Assembly: GCF_000144605.1 (NCBI RefSeq)
Contig: NC_014375.1
Span: forward strand, 2,418,001 to 2,482,000
Length of the DNA stretch: 64,000 nucleotides
DNA from: Brevundimonas subvibrioides ATCC 15264
Lineage (GTDB): Bacteria > Pseudomonadota > Alphaproteobacteria > Caulobacterales > Caulobacteraceae
Direction: 5' to 3'
Made by a program: the position numbers and the translations under genes. Shown here piece by piece: positions 34,869 to 45,634 of this stretch. Below the pieces are notes generated by a model that was not told where the DNA came from, ran no database searches, and worked only from the letters and a program-made list of their open reading frames with translations. The first letter of the stretch is position 1. Each line of letters opens with the position of its first letter.

Positions 34869-35312
34869 TCAACCGCCCTTGCGCAGCCGCTCGGTCATCT
34901 TTTCGAACAGGGACAGGGTTTCGGGGCTGACATGGTGCTCGATGCCCTCGGCGTCAGCCTCGGCCGTCTCGCCGCTGACGCCGAGCGCCGTCAGGAACTC
35001 GTGCACGATCCGGTGGCGTTCGCGCGACGCTGACGCCATGGCCTCGCCCGCCTCGGTGAGGGAAATGGAGCGATAGGGTCGCGTTTCGACCAGTCCATCG
35101 CGCTGCAATCGCTGCAGGGCCTTGGCCGCCGTGGCCGGGGCCACGCCGAGACAGTCGGCCAGATCGGTCAGGCGGGCCGAGCCATGTTCCGCGATCAGGT
35201 CGCCGACCAGCTCGACATAGTCTTCCGCCACCTCGCTGGAGCGGGCGTCGCGCATCCGGCGAAAGGCGGCGGCGCGTCTGGCGGCACCGGGAACCTGGAC
35301 CACGTGTGTCAC
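34869..35312 (-). CDS. mntR: manganese-responsive regulator MntR (DtxR/MntR family)
   Basis: About 147 residues matching E. coli MntR in layout: winged helix (LTDLADCLGVAPATAAKALQRLQRDGLVE) then the dimerisation/metal domain with the ligand-bearing motif RERHRIVHEFLTALGVS and DAEGIEHHVSPETL. I place the start at GTG 35312 (VTHVVQVP...), which gives the family length; an ATG at 35420 would add 36 unmatched residues. It senses Mn2+ and represses uptake genes. No mntH or mntS is in the window, so targets are elsewhere. Confidence 0.88.
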   Translation of the reverse strand: MTHVVQVPGAARRAAAFRRMRDARSSEVAEDYVELVGDLIAEHGSARLTDLADCLGVAPATAAKALQRLQRDGLVETRPYRSISLTEAGEAMASASRERHRIVHEFLTALGVSGETAEADAEGIEHHVSPETLSLFEKMTERLRKGG

Positions 35313-35369
35313 TCCACAGGCGGCCGGGACCGCGAACCGCGACAGCTTTAGCCGATCCGGTCGAAATGC

Positions 35370-35384
35370 GAAGGCGTCGCCTTC
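35370..35384. promoter_or_regulatory. 15-base palindrome upstream of mntR
   Basis: GAAGGCG-T-CGCCTTC is a perfect palindrome in the divergent region between mntR and the secretin-N0-like gene. It could be an operator, but it is GC-rich, unlike the AT-rich MntR boxes known in other alphaproteobacteria, and it may simply be structure in coding-like DNA. Confidence 0.25.
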
Positions 35385-35435
35385 ATCGTCCTGTCTCATT
35401 CCCGCGTCAGGAGGGGTCATGGGACCAATCTCGCC

Positions 35436-36146
35436 ATGCTGAGACGCACGCTCGCCGCCACGGCGTTCGGCCTGGCCTGTCTGGCGGGAACATCCACGTA
35501 CGCCGCGCCCGTGATGCCCGCGCCGATCTCGTCCGCCGCCGAACCGGTGCAGTTCTACGTCTTCCGCTTCACCGACACTCCCGTCGCCGAGGCAGCGCAG
35601 GATGTGATCGGATCGGCGCTCGGCTACGACCTGACGGTCGACCCTGCGGCCGAGGGCGTGGTCACCTTTTCCGCCGACGGACTCTATTCCGGCCCCGCCC
35701 TGCTGCAGGATTTCGGCAGCGCCCTGCTGGATCAGGACATCGCCCTGATCCAGACCGGCCCCGGGGCCTATGCCATCGTTCCCCGCGCCAATGTGCCGAT
35801 GCTGATGGCGCGCGGTGGCGTCCTGATGACCCTGCCCTCGCCCGCAGCCCCCGTCGCACCGGCCCGCGTCGTGGCCGAGCCGGTGCCGGCCGCCGTCTAT
35901 GGCCGGGACCGCTGGTGGGATGGGGCCCTCGGCGCCCTCCTGCTGTTCGCGGCCGGCGCCGTCGCGGGCGGGGCAGCCCTGTTCGGGGGCCAGACCGTCT
36001 ATCGGCACGCCGAGACGCGGGCCCGACTGGCCTCGCCCCTGCTTCGCCTGACGGACCAGCGATCAGCCCCCACCCCGAGACTCGAGGCCGGCGAGGGCGA
36101 TCCGGACCTGGTCATTCCCCGCTTCGAAACGCGGGCCGACCGCTAG
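35436..36146 (+). CDS. secretin N0 (STN)-like domain protein with one membrane helix
   Basis: A 236-residue protein: signal peptide (MLRRTLAATAFGLACLAGTSTYAA), a domain at about 40-115 resembling the secretin/TonB N-terminal (N0/STN) domain (FRFTDTPVAEAAQDVIGSALGYDLTVDP...GVVTFSADG), a Pro/Ala linker, a membrane helix (GALGALLLFAAGAVAGGAALF) and a basic tail. It has no secretin barrel. It ends tail to tail with gspD at CTAG, so it borders the type II secretion cluster and may be an accessory that touches GspC/GspD. Not a family I can name. Confidence 0.7.
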   Translation: MLRRTLAATAFGLACLAGTSTYAAPVMPAPISSAAEPVQFYVFRFTDTPVAEAAQDVIGSALGYDLTVDPAAEGVVTFSADGLYSGPALLQDFGSALLDQDIALIQTGPGAYAIVPRANVPMLMARGGVLMTLPSPAAPVAPARVVAEPVPAAVYGRDRWWDGALGALLLFAAGAVAGGAALFGGQTVYRHAETRARLASPLLRLTDQRSAPTPRLEAGEGDPDLVIPRFETRADR

Positions 36147-38209
36147 AAGACGTCGTCGACCTCGGGCGGCAGCCGGGGATCGCGGGCGATTGGCGGCGGC
36201 CGGGTCGGGTCGATCCGCACGGGCTCGTTGGCCCGCAGCCGGTCGAAGCTTTCGCGCGCCGAGGCCGCGACGTCGTCGTCGGTGCGCAGGATCGTCGGCT
36301 TCAGGAAAATGAACAGCGTCCGGCGTGTCTGGCTGTCCCGGCGCGAGCGGAAGGCGTTGCCCACCACCGGCAGGCTGCTCAGGCCCGGCACGCGGCTGTT
36401 GTTCGACATCCGGTCATCGGTGACCAGTCCGCCCAGCACGATCGTCTCGCCGTCGTTGGCCAGGACCGAGGTCTGGATGCTGCGCCGGTTGGTGATCAGA
36501 TCGGCCGCCCCGGTGATGTTGGTCGTCACCAGTGACGACACCTCCTGGCTGACGTCCAGCTTGACCACGTCGCCCTCATGCACGCGCGGAATGACCCGCA
36601 GCGTCAGGCCGACGTCCTCGCGGCTGATGGTGGTGAAGGGATTGGTCGAGTTGCCGTCGGTGGCGAAACTGCCGGTCCGGAACGGCACGTTCTGGCCGAC
36701 CACGATCTCGGCCGGCTGGTTGTCCAGCACGGTCACGCTGGGCGACGACAACAGATTCGCCGCGCTGTTGGTGCCGAGCGCCTGCAGCAGCAGGCCGAAC
36801 TCGCCTTCGGAGCCCGCCGCCAGCGACAGCCCCTGTCCCAGCAGGCGCCCCGCCGGATAGCCGAGCGCACTGAGCACGGTTCCCAGGTCGGACCCGCCGT
36901 TCGAGAAACTGGTCCCGCCGATCACGCCGTCGTCCGGCACCGCCCCGCCGAGGCCCAGTTGCACGCCGATCTGCTCGCCCAGCTCGCCGGTGATCTCGAC
37001 GATGGCGACCTCGATCTTCACCTGGGCGCGGCGCAGGTCCAGCTGGCTGATCAGGTCCTGCAGCATCTCCACGGTCGCCGGCGGGCCGCGCATGACCACG
37101 GCGTTCAGCTCGGGCGAGGCCTGGACCGTGACCCCTTCCAGGGTGAAGCTGGCGGCGGGGCTCCTCGGCGCGGACGACGGCAGCGACGTGGCCGCGCCCT
37201 CGCCCGACGACGAGATCGCGCTGGCCGCCTGTGCCGCGACATCGCGGTTGTTGGCGCTCAGGCTCGCCAGCCCGGTATCCTGACGCAGCGAGCGGGCGAC
37301 CGGATTGGTCGCCGACGGCTCGCCGCCCAGCAGGCCGCGCACGATCTCGGTGATGGATTCCGCGTCGGAGTTTCTCAGGCGCACGACCCGCGTCACGGGC
37401 GTGGCTCCGCCCGGCGTATCCAGCGCGGCCACGATCGACCGGGCCTGGGCCAGATCCGCCGCATCGCCGCGGATCAGCAGCACATTGGACCGCTCGTCCG
37501 CCGTCACGCGCGGCCCGCCGGCATCCGATCCCAGCAGGGCCCCGACCGACGTGGCCACCTCGCCCGCATTGGCGTAGCGCAGGGCGATGCTCTCGAAGCT
37601 GGACCCGCCGCCGCTGTCCAGCGTGGAGGCCAGCTGCTGAACGCGCCGGATGTTCTCGGCATAGTCGGTGACGACCACGCCGTTCGGCTCGGTGATCGGC
37701 TCGATCGCCCCGAACGACGAGACCAGCGGTCGCAGCGCCCGGACCGCCTGGTCGCTGGGCAGGTTTCGCAGGCGGATCAGCCGGGTGATGATCTGCTGGT
37801 TCGACACGGCCGCGCCCGTCTCGGACGCCCCGCTCTGCACCACCGTGGCCTGGGGCACGATGCGCCAGACGTTGCCGCTGCGCACGGCGGCGAAGCCCGA
37901 GGTCCGCAGGACCGACAGGAACAGTTCCCACACCCCGTTGCGGCTCAGGGGCTCGGCCGAGACGACATTGACCTGACCCTGGACCTGGGGGTCAAGAACC
38001 AGGGTCCGGCCGGTGATGCGCGACACCTGTTCGGCGACATCCTTGATGTCCGCCCCGCGCATGTTGATGACCACGTCCTGCATGGCGACCGGCGGCGGCG
38101 CGCCGGTCTGCCCCCCCGTCGTGGCGGCCATCGAGACGGGGGCCACGGGTCCGGCGACCATGGTCAGGGCCAGGAAGCTCGTGGTGGACAGGCGGAGTAA
38201 CTTGGTCAC
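36143..38209 (-). CDS. gspD: type II secretion secretin GspD
   Basis: A 688-residue secretin: signal peptide, N0 domain (MRGADIKDVAEQVSRITGRTLVLDPQVQG, read in parts, near 50), repeated N1-N3 domains (IIRLIRLRNLPSDQAVRALRPL; ALRYANAGEVATSVGALLG; TRVVRLRNSDAESITEIVRGLL), and the C-terminal secretin barrel (VTVLDNQPAEIVVGQNVPF, VGLTLRVIPRVHEGDVV). A Ser/Ala-rich insert lies in N3, as in other GspD proteins. It forms the outer-membrane channel. Stop-to-start gap to gspC is 9 bases, same strand. Confidence 0.95.
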   Translation of the reverse strand: MTKLLRLSTTSFLALTMVAGPVAPVSMAATTGGQTGAPPPVAMQDVVINMRGADIKDVAEQVSRITGRTLVLDPQVQGQVNVVSAEPLSRNGVWELFLSVLRTSGFAAVRSGNVWRIVPQATVVQSGASETGAAVSNQQIITRLIRLRNLPSDQAVRALRPLVSSFGAIEPITEPNGVVVTDYAENIRRVQQLASTLDSGGGSSFESIALRYANAGEVATSVGALLGSDAGGPRVTADERSNVLLIRGDAADLAQARSIVAALDTPGGATPVTRVVRLRNSDAESITEIVRGLLGGEPSATNPVARSLRQDTGLASLSANNRDVAAQAASAISSSGEGAATSLPSSAPRSPAASFTLEGVTVQASPELNAVVMRGPPATVEMLQDLISQLDLRRAQVKIEVAIVEITGELGEQIGVQLGLGGAVPDDGVIGGTSFSNGGSDLGTVLSALGYPAGRLLGQGLSLAAGSEGEFGLLLQALGTNSAANLLSSPSVTVLDNQPAEIVVGQNVPFRTGSFATDGNSTNPFTTISREDVGLTLRVIPRVHEGDVVKLDVSQEVSSLVTTNITGAADLITNRRSIQTSVLANDGETIVLGGLVTDDRMSNNSRVPGLSSLPVVGNAFRSRRDSQTRRTLFIFLKPTILRTDDDVAASARESFDRLRANEPVRIDPTRPPPIARDPRLPPEVDDVF

Positions 38210-38218
38210 GCCGGGCTC

Positions 38219-39118
38219 CTAGCGAAGGGGAAAGTTGAGGGTCAGGCGACGACCGCCGCGGACGACGACGACGCTCGCCTGACCGGCCTCGCGCGCGCGG
38301 TTGATCAGCGTCTGGTCGTTGGCGGCATCGCCGACGGGCTGGCCGTTCAGGGTCTCGATCACGTCGCCGGGCTGCAGACCGAACCGGCGCAGTTCGGCCG
38401 AGGGATTGGCGCCGATGCGGTAGCCCTGGGCGCTGGCCGTGGCCCCCAGCGCGGCGGCGGTCTGGCCCACATTGGGCGCAGGCGCGCTGGCGGCGGGCGC
38501 GCGCGGCGCAGCGGCACTGGCTGCCGCCGCGGCTGATGCGATCGGCGACGCACTGGCCAGCACGGCCTGGGCCTGGGGCGACAGCGGGGTCGGGCCGACT
38601 GGCGCGACCGTGATCCCGGCCCCGGGCGCCGGAGCCCCCTCCACCGGCGCGGCCAGGACCGCCACGGGGAAGTCCAGACGTTCGCGGGTCTCCCCGACCT
38701 TCAGGATCACATGGTCGACGCCGATGGCCTCGATCACGGCATTCCCGGTAGGCGACTGGCCGACGCCATAGATGGCCGCCGGTCCGTCCCCGAGCGCGAT
38801 CAGGGCCGTCGAGGCGCCGGGCGGGAACGCCATCAGGACGCCCTTCAGCACCAGCCCCAGGCTGGAGGCCGGCAGGCCGCCGACGAGGGTCGCGCCGCCC
38901 CCGAACGGGGCCAGGCCGACGATCCGCGCGACGTCGTTGTCCGCCCCGCCCGCCTGTGCCCCCAGGGGCGGCAGGGTCTCGGCCACGGCCACCTCGGATC
39001 GCCCGTCGTCCCAGCCGGTCAGCCGCCAGGTCAGGCCGGCCAGGGCCATGGCCAGCGATCCCACGACCACGACACTGACGACCCTCAGCGCGATCTCGTC
39101 CCTGCGTTCGGGGCTCAT
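38219..39118 (-). CDS. gspC: type II secretion protein GspC
   Basis: A 299-residue inner-membrane protein: a short cytoplasmic start, one helix (VVSVVVVGSLAMALAGL), the homology region (IVGLAPFGGG, LPASSLGLVLKGVLMAF) that binds GspD N0, an Ala/Pro-rich linker, and a C-terminal PDZ domain (GATASAQGYRIGANPSAELRRFGLQPGDVIETLNG, read in parts). The start at 39118 overlaps the gspI stop (ATGA); the longer open frame is not supported. Confidence 0.9.
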   Translation of the reverse strand: MSPERRDEIALRVVSVVVVGSLAMALAGLTWRLTGWDDGRSEVAVAETLPPLGAQAGGADNDVARIVGLAPFGGGATLVGGLPASSLGLVLKGVLMAFPPGASTALIALGDGPAAIYGVGQSPTGNAVIEAIGVDHVILKVGETRERLDFPVAVLAAPVEGAPAPGAGITVAPVGPTPLSPQAQAVLASASPIASAAAAASAAAPRAPAASAPAPNVGQTAAALGATASAQGYRIGANPSAELRRFGLQPGDVIETLNGQPVGDAANDQTLINRAREAGQASVVVVRGGRRLTLNFPLR

Positions 39119-39483
39119 GACGCCAGTCCCGACAGGCGATCCACGAAGCCGGACAGCCGCACCATGTCCTGCGACGTGCCGGCGGGCCCCACCGCGACGT
39201 CGACCGCCACCAGATCGGGATCGTCCGTGGCCCGGCGCGCCACGCGCACCGCCCAGTCGCGATCCATCATCCGCACCGTGGACACGTCGGGCGATACCGC
39301 GGTGCCTTCCAGATTCAGCTCGACCAGACGGTTCTCGGCCACCCACTGGGCGACGACCCGCTGTTCCAGCCCGCGCACGCCGTCCACATGGCTCTGGGTC
39401 GCCCGGGTCAGGCCCACGGTCGCGATGGCCAGGATGAACAGCGCCACCAGCGCCTCCATCAGGGAATAGCCGTCCCGTCTCAT
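39115..39483 (-). CDS. gspI: minor pseudopilin GspI
   Basis: A 122-residue protein with a prepilin signal MRRDGYSLMEALVALFILAIATVGL: cleavage would follow Gly5, leaving Tyr rather than the more common Phe at mature +1, and Glu is at +5. The rest fits GspI size and pattern. It overlaps gspH and gspC by ATGA-type junctions, so the five genes gspG-H-I-C-D are one minus-strand operon. Confidence 0.87.
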   Translation of the reverse strand: MRRDGYSLMEALVALFILAIATVGLTRATQSHVDGVRGLEQRVVAQWVAENRLVELNLEGTAVSPDVSTVRMMDRDWAVRVARRATDDPDLVAVDVAVGPAGTSQDMVRLSGFVDRLSGLAS

Positions 39484-39974
39484 GCCGCCGCGTCCGCCGC
39501 CACCGGCGTCGCCACCGCGTTCAGTCCGTCGAATTCCACACGCCAGCGCCGGTCGCCCTTGGCCAGGCCGAACGCCGCCACGGGCTGGGCTCCATCGGGA
39601 TCGATCGTCACGGGCGAAGTTACGCCCAGACCGATCATCCGGACGCCGTCCGGCAGCGCGTGCCGCTCGGCCAGGGCGTCGACGACCCGGTCCGCCTGGC
39701 CCTCGTCCCGCACGAATCCATAGCCTTCCGCATCGAAGGCGAGCTGCAGCGGCCGCCGCGTCGTCAGCACCTCGTCGGACGCCAGCCGCAGCCGGTCGGC
39801 GAGCCGGTTGGCCTCGCTCTCGACGCCCAGCCCCCGGTCCCCCAGGCCCACGCCCAGCGTGACCACGCCCGCCATCACGCCGACGATGGCCAGCACGACC
39901 AGGATCTCGACCAGCGTCATCCCCGACCGGTGCGTCTTGCGTGCACGCCCGATGTGTCCCCCGACACGGCTCAT
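39480..39974 (-). CDS. gspH: minor pseudopilin GspH
   Basis: A 164-residue pseudopilin with a long basic leader and cleavage site SGMTLVEILVVLAIVGVMAGVV (Gly, then Met at +1 and Glu at +5). The C-terminal region shows the GspH pattern (LADRLRLASDEVLTTRRPLQLAFDAEGYGF). ATG 39974 touches the gspG stop; the junction to gspI is also overlapping. Confidence 0.87.
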   Translation of the reverse strand: MSRVGGHIGRARKTHRSGMTLVEILVVLAIVGVMAGVVTLGVGLGDRGLGVESEANRLADRLRLASDEVLTTRRPLQLAFDAEGYGFVRDEGQADRVVDALAERHALPDGVRMIGLGVTSPVTIDPDGAQPVAAFGLAKGDRRWRVEFDGLNAVATPVAADAAA

Positions 39975-40438
39975 CAGCGCGTCTTGTCGCTCAGGTCGGC
40001 GTCGAGGGCCTCGCCGCCCTCCTTGCCGTCCTTGCCGTAGGACAGCAGGTCATAGGCACCGCCCGTGCCCGGGCTTCGATAGATGTAGGCCTTGCCCCAG
40101 GGATCGGTCGGGACCTCCGGCAGGTAGCCGTCGGCCGCGTAGGACAGCGGCTCGGGCGGCGCGGTCGGGCGCGTCACCAGCGCCTGCAGCCCTTGATCCG
40201 TGGTCGGATAGTCGCCGTTGTCGAGCCGGTAGACCCGCAGGGCCGTGGCGATCGTCTTCAGGTCCGTCTTGGCCACGGTCACACGCGCCTGGTCCGGGCG
40301 GCCGATCACATTGGGCACGATCAGGACGGCCACGACCGCGATGATGGCCAGCACCACGATCATCTCGACCAGCGTCAGTCCAGCGCGATGCGAGCGGGCT
40401 CGGCGGGCTGTATTGTGACGCTTCGGCAAAGTCATCAT
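39974..40438 (-). CDS. gspG: major pseudopilin GspG
   Basis: About 154 residues from ATG 40438: a basic leader, cleavage site RAGLTLVEMIVVLAIIAVVAVLIVPNV, and the GspG core KTDLKTIATALRVYRLDNGDYPTTDQGLQALV...DPWGKAYIYRSPG, including the calcium-site loop near the C-terminus. Mature +1 is Leu rather than Phe. An upstream extension to 40522 would run across the divergent promoter and is rejected. First gene of the minus-strand gsp operon. Confidence 0.93.
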   Translation of the reverse strand: MMTLPKRHNTARRARSHRAGLTLVEMIVVLAIIAVVAVLIVPNVIGRPDQARVTVAKTDLKTIATALRVYRLDNGDYPTTDQGLQALVTRPTAPPEPLSYAADGYLPEVPTDPWGKAYIYRSPGTGGAYDLLSYGKDGKEGGEALDADLSDKTR

Positions 40439-40500
40439 GACACTTTTTCTCTTAAGCGCAGGCAGTGGCGACAGGCGGTTTTTGGCTGCTATAGACCGGG
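40439..40500. promoter_or_regulatory. divergent gspG / gspL promoter region
   Basis: A 62-base divergent gap with T-rich blocks (CTTTTTCTCTTAAG and GGTTTTTGG). TATAGA at about 40490-40495 on the plus strand, with GCGACA 16 bases upstream, is a possible gspL promoter. Both halves of the secretion cluster must be driven from here unless gspL starts at ATG 40540. Confidence 0.4.
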
Positions 40501-41673
40501 GTGCGCCTTGCAGCCACGCCATTCTACAGAGTTCCCCCGATGCTCGGTCGACCCGTCCGTTCGAACCTTCCGAGTCGAGGCTTATGGCGCATTGTCGATG
40601 ACAGAATCTTGGCAGTGGACAGAACTTATTCCGGACCCACCACGGTTCTGGTGCCGTCCGAAGACGTCCTGACCGTCGCCGTCGACCTGCCCTTCGCCAC
40701 CCGAGCCCAGCGCCTGTCCGCCCTGCCGTTCGCGCTGGAAGACGCCGTCGCCGAACCGCTGGCGACCCTGCATTTCGCGCTCGGCACCGAGGTCGCGCCG
40801 CGCCGCCATATCGCCGGCGTCGTCCGCCACGCCCGGATACAGGGCTGGATCGCCCTGCTGACCGAGGCCGACCTCGACCCCGCCATCCTGATGCCGGACG
40901 CCCTGACCCTGCCGATGCCGCCCCAGGGCGTCTGGGTCGTCCGTGTCGAGGGCGGGCGCTGCCTCGTGCGGACCGACACCGGGGCCGGCTTCGCCCTGCC
41001 CCTGTCGGCCCTGGACGGGGCCTGGACCGCCGCCGGTCGGCCGCGCCTGATTCCGCTCGGCGACGCCCTGCCCGCCACCTTCGCCGAGGCGGTCGGGTCG
41101 GAGACCCTCCACCTCGGAACCATGGGCGAACCGGTCGTCGTCCTGCCGCCCCTGGACCTTCGCCAGGGCCCCTATGCCGCCACCCGCGCGACGTCGGCCT
41201 CGGCCCTCCGGACCCTGGCGCTCGTCGCCGGCGTCGGCGTCGTCGCCCACATCGCCCTGCTCGGCCTCGACACCTTCCTGCTCGACCGCATGGCCGACCG
41301 GAAGGAGGCCGAAGCGCGCACCGTTCTGCAGGCCGTCGCGCCCGCGACCACCCCCGACGAGGACATCGTCGCCGCCGCCGACCGCATCGTGCCCGGCGCG
41401 GGGTCCGGCGTCCGGCCCTTCACCCGCCTGCTGGCCCAGACGTCCGGTGCCCTGCCCGGGGCCGGGGCCGTGGCCTTCAACAGCGCCACCTACGCCCCCG
41501 GCAGCCTCGACATGGGCGTGGTGGTCTCCGACGCCGCCACCCTGGACCGCGCGGTCCAGGCGCTGACCGCCTCGGGCCTGACCGCCAGCGGCGCGCCGTC
41601 CGGCGTCGACGCCTCGTCCGCCACCAACGGCCTGAACGCGACCCTGAAGGTCACGACGGGAGCCGCCGGATGA
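40501..41673 (+). CDS. gspL: type II secretion protein GspL
   Basis: A 390-residue protein from GTG 40501; ATG 40540 (MLGRPVRSN) is an alternative start. The cytoplasmic actin-like domain (about 20-230, with LPFALEDAVAEPLATLHFALG), a membrane helix (TLALVAGVGVVAHIALLGL, about 240-258) and a periplasmic ferredoxin-like domain (TRLLAQTSGALPGAGAVAF...) are in the GspL order. GspL links the GspE ATPase to the inner-membrane platform. It overlaps gspM by ATGA. Confidence 0.85.
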   Translation: MRLAATPFYRVPPMLGRPVRSNLPSRGLWRIVDDRILAVDRTYSGPTTVLVPSEDVLTVAVDLPFATRAQRLSALPFALEDAVAEPLATLHFALGTEVAPRRHIAGVVRHARIQGWIALLTEADLDPAILMPDALTLPMPPQGVWVVRVEGGRCLVRTDTGAGFALPLSALDGAWTAAGRPRLIPLGDALPATFAEAVGSETLHLGTMGEPVVVLPPLDLRQGPYAATRATSASALRTLALVAGVGVVAHIALLGLDTFLLDRMADRKEAEARTVLQAVAPATTPDEDIVAAADRIVPGAGSGVRPFTRLLAQTSGALPGAGAVAFNSATYAPGSLDMGVVVSDAATLDRAVQALTASGLTASGAPSGVDASSATNGLNATLKVTTGAAG

Positions 41674-42157
41674 AGGCCCCCGTCCTCCCGAATCGCGCCT
41701 CGCCCGCGCTCGACGCCGCCACCGCCTGGTACGCCGGCCGGTCCCGCCGCGAGCAGGTGCTGCTCGCCGTGCTGGGCGGCTTCCTGACCGTCGCCGTCCT
41801 GTGGCTGGGGATCCTGCAGCCCCTGCTGGACGCCCGCGCCACCGCCATCGGCCGCATCGCCGCCTATGAAACCGTCATGGTCCGGGTCCGCACCGCGGGG
41901 CCCGTCGGGGCCACCGCCGCCGGCCTGTCCGGCCCGCTGGAAACCGCCATCCCCGCCCAGGCCGCCACCTTCGGCATCATCCCCGCCAGCGTGACGCCCG
42001 ACGGCGACGCCGCCACGGTGACGGTGACCGAGGCCCGCTACGACAGCGTCGTGCCGTGGCTCGCCGGTCTCGAAGCCTCGGGGGCCACCCTGTCGTCCGT
42101 CCGCATCGACCGGGGCAGCCAGCCGGGCGTCGTCAACGTATCTGTGCGCGTCCAGCC

Positions 42158-42161
<4 letters not shown>
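41670..42161 (+). CDS. gspM: type II secretion protein GspM
   Basis: A 163-residue bitopic protein: a short N-terminal cytoplasmic part with the family motif AWYAGRSRREQVLLAVLGGFL, one helix (LLAVLGGFLTVAVLWLGIL) and a small periplasmic domain ending VRIDRGSQPGVVNVSVRVQP (GspM pattern). It pairs with GspL. Both ends overlap neighbours by 4 bases. Confidence 0.87.
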
Positions 42162-43644
<1,483 letters not shown>

Positions 43645-43645
<1 letters not shown>

Positions 43646-44868
43646 TGCCGGTCTATGCCTTCCAGGCGGTCGATGCCGAGGGCAAGGCCCACAGGGGCAC
43701 GATCGAGGCCGCCTCGGATGTCGGCGCGCGCCAGCTGGTTCGCGACCGGGGCCTTCTGCCCACGGGGGTCGCCCTGGCCGGGGAACGCCGCAAGACGGAC
43801 CTGTCCAAGGGCATCGTCATCTTCCAGCGGGGCATCAGTTCAAAGACCCTGTCAGCCGTCACCCGCCAGCTCTCGACCCTGATCGGTTCGGACATCCGCA
43901 TCGAGGAGGCGCTGCGCATCGCCGCCCAGCAGACCGAGGGCCAGCCGATCGGCGTGGTGCTGACCGACGTCCGCGCCGCCATCCTGGAGGGCCGCAGCTT
44001 CGCCTCGGCCCTGGCCCGCCATCCCAAGGTCTTCCCCGAATTCTACCGCGCCTCGATCGCGGCGGGCGAACAGTCAGGCAAGCTGGCGACCGTCCTGGCC
44101 CACCTGACCGAGTTCGTCGGCAATCAGGAGAAGGCCCGCCGCAAGGTCCAGCTGGCCCTGCTCTACCCCGCCCTGCTGGCGGTCGTGTCGCTGCTGATGA
44201 TCACCCTGATGATGGTCTATGTGGTGCCCGACATCGTGAAGGTGTTCGTCTCGCGCGGGGCCGAGCTGCCCTTCCTGACCCGCGCCCTGATCGCCCTGTC
44301 GGCCTTCGTCCAGGCCTTCGGCCTCTATGTGCTGATCGCCCTCGCCGTGGCCGGTCTCGCCTGGAACCGCTGGCTCGCCGTCCCGGCCAACAGCCGCCGC
44401 TTCGCCGAATTCCTGCTGAAGACCCCGCCCTTCCGCAGCTTCGTCCAGCATCTGAACGCGGCGCGGTTCGCGGGCTCGCTGGCGACTCTCGTCCGCTCCG
44501 ACGTGCCACTGGTGGAGGCGCTGCAGGCCTCGGCCGCCGTCACCCCCAACCGCTACGCCCGCGAGCGCGCCTTCCTGGTCGCCGCCCGGGTGCGCGAAGG
44601 GGCCTCCCTGCGTCGGGCCATGGCGGAGGCTGATGTCTTTCCGCCCCTGCTGCTGGCCATCGTCGCCGCGGGCGAACAGTCGGGCAAGCTGGGCCACGGT
44701 CTGGAACGCGCGGCGCAGGATCTGGAGCAGGAGCTGGACAGCCTGGTCCAGGCCCTGGTGTCGCTGGTCGAACCCGGCGTCCTGCTGGTGATGGGCGGCA
44801 TCGTGCTGCTGATGGTATTGGCCATCCTGATGCCGATCGTGAACCTCAACAACCTCGCCGGGCTGTGA
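43645..44868 (+). CDS. gspF: type II secretion inner-membrane platform protein GspF
   Basis: A 407-residue polytopic protein with two repeated cytoplasmic GspF domains (LSTLIGSDIRIEEALRIAAQQTEGQPI and LATLVRSDVPLVEALQASAAVTPN) and three helices (near 170-195, 222-240 and 375-400). Start overlaps the gspE stop (TGATG). Last gene of the gspL-M-E-F operon; the convergent gspN ends 10 bases downstream. Confidence 0.95.
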
Positions 44869-44878
44869 TCCGGAGCCG

Positions 44879-45634
44879 CTACAGCGTCGTGTCGATCGAC
44901 ATGGGCGCGCCGATCCCCGGCAGAAGTCCGACCCCGCCCGGCTCGACCGAGGCCGTCAGCGTGCCGTCCGCCTGGACCCGCGCCCTGAGTACCGGCTCGG
45001 TCCCGCCCGCCCGCGTGAAGACCACGTTCGATGCGCCCTCTTCCGCGCTCACCGTCCCGGTCAGGGCGGCGATCGGCGTCGCCGCGCCACCCGTCGCCGC
45101 GCACTCGCCCGGCCCGCTGAGGATCCGGCCGGCACCGGCCGGTGCCCCCTTCAGCGCTAGGCTTTCGACCTCCAGCCGCATGACGGGCGAACAGGCGAAG
45201 GGCAGACCCGGAGCCACGGCGTTCAGCATCCGCATCGACATCGTCCCCTCCAGATCGCGGATCAGAACGCGGCCCGGCCGCACCAGAACCTGCGTCGAGG
45301 CCTCGGTCTCCGGTCCGCGCAATGTGATCCGCTCGGCCGCCGACAGATGCAGGATCGAGGCGAAGGGCATCAGCGTCCATCCCGCGCCGAACCCGCCGGG
45401 CAGGGCGCGTTCGCCGGCCCAGACCGTGCCCACCGCCTGCCGCTCGCCGTTCGAGGATCGCGCCACGACGATCTCGGACGGGGCCATGGCGATCAGGCCC
45501 AGCGCATATGCCCCGACCGCCACGCCGGCCAGCACCACGCGCCAGCGGGTGACCCGGACCGTCAGGCGCTCGAACTGAAATGCGCCCCCTGCCCGGCCGT
45601 CATCGCCATCGCGTGTTCTCCAGACCTTCATCAT
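44879..45634 (-). CDS. gspN: type II secretion protein GspN
   Basis: A 251-residue protein with one N-terminal helix (WRVVLAGVAVGAYALGLIAMAP) and a beta-rich periplasmic part (AVGTVWAGERALPGGFGAGWTLMPF, VSPVMRLEVESLALKG type strands), matching GspN. The MM start offers ATG 45634 or 45631; GGAG lies about 8 bases upstream. It is transcribed against gspF and gspJ, and its 5' end overlaps the divergent gspJ start region. Confidence 0.82.
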   Translation of the reverse strand: MMKVWRTRDGDDGRAGGAFQFERLTVRVTRWRVVLAGVAVGAYALGLIAMAPSEIVVARSSNGERQAVGTVWAGERALPGGFGAGWTLMPFASILHLSAAERITLRGPETEASTQVLVRPGRVLIRDLEGTMSMRMLNAVAPGLPFACSPVMRLEVESLALKGAPAGAGRILSGPGECAATGGAATPIAALTGTVSAEEGASNVVFTRAGGTEPVLRARVQADGTLTASVEPGGVGLLPGIGAPMSIDTTL

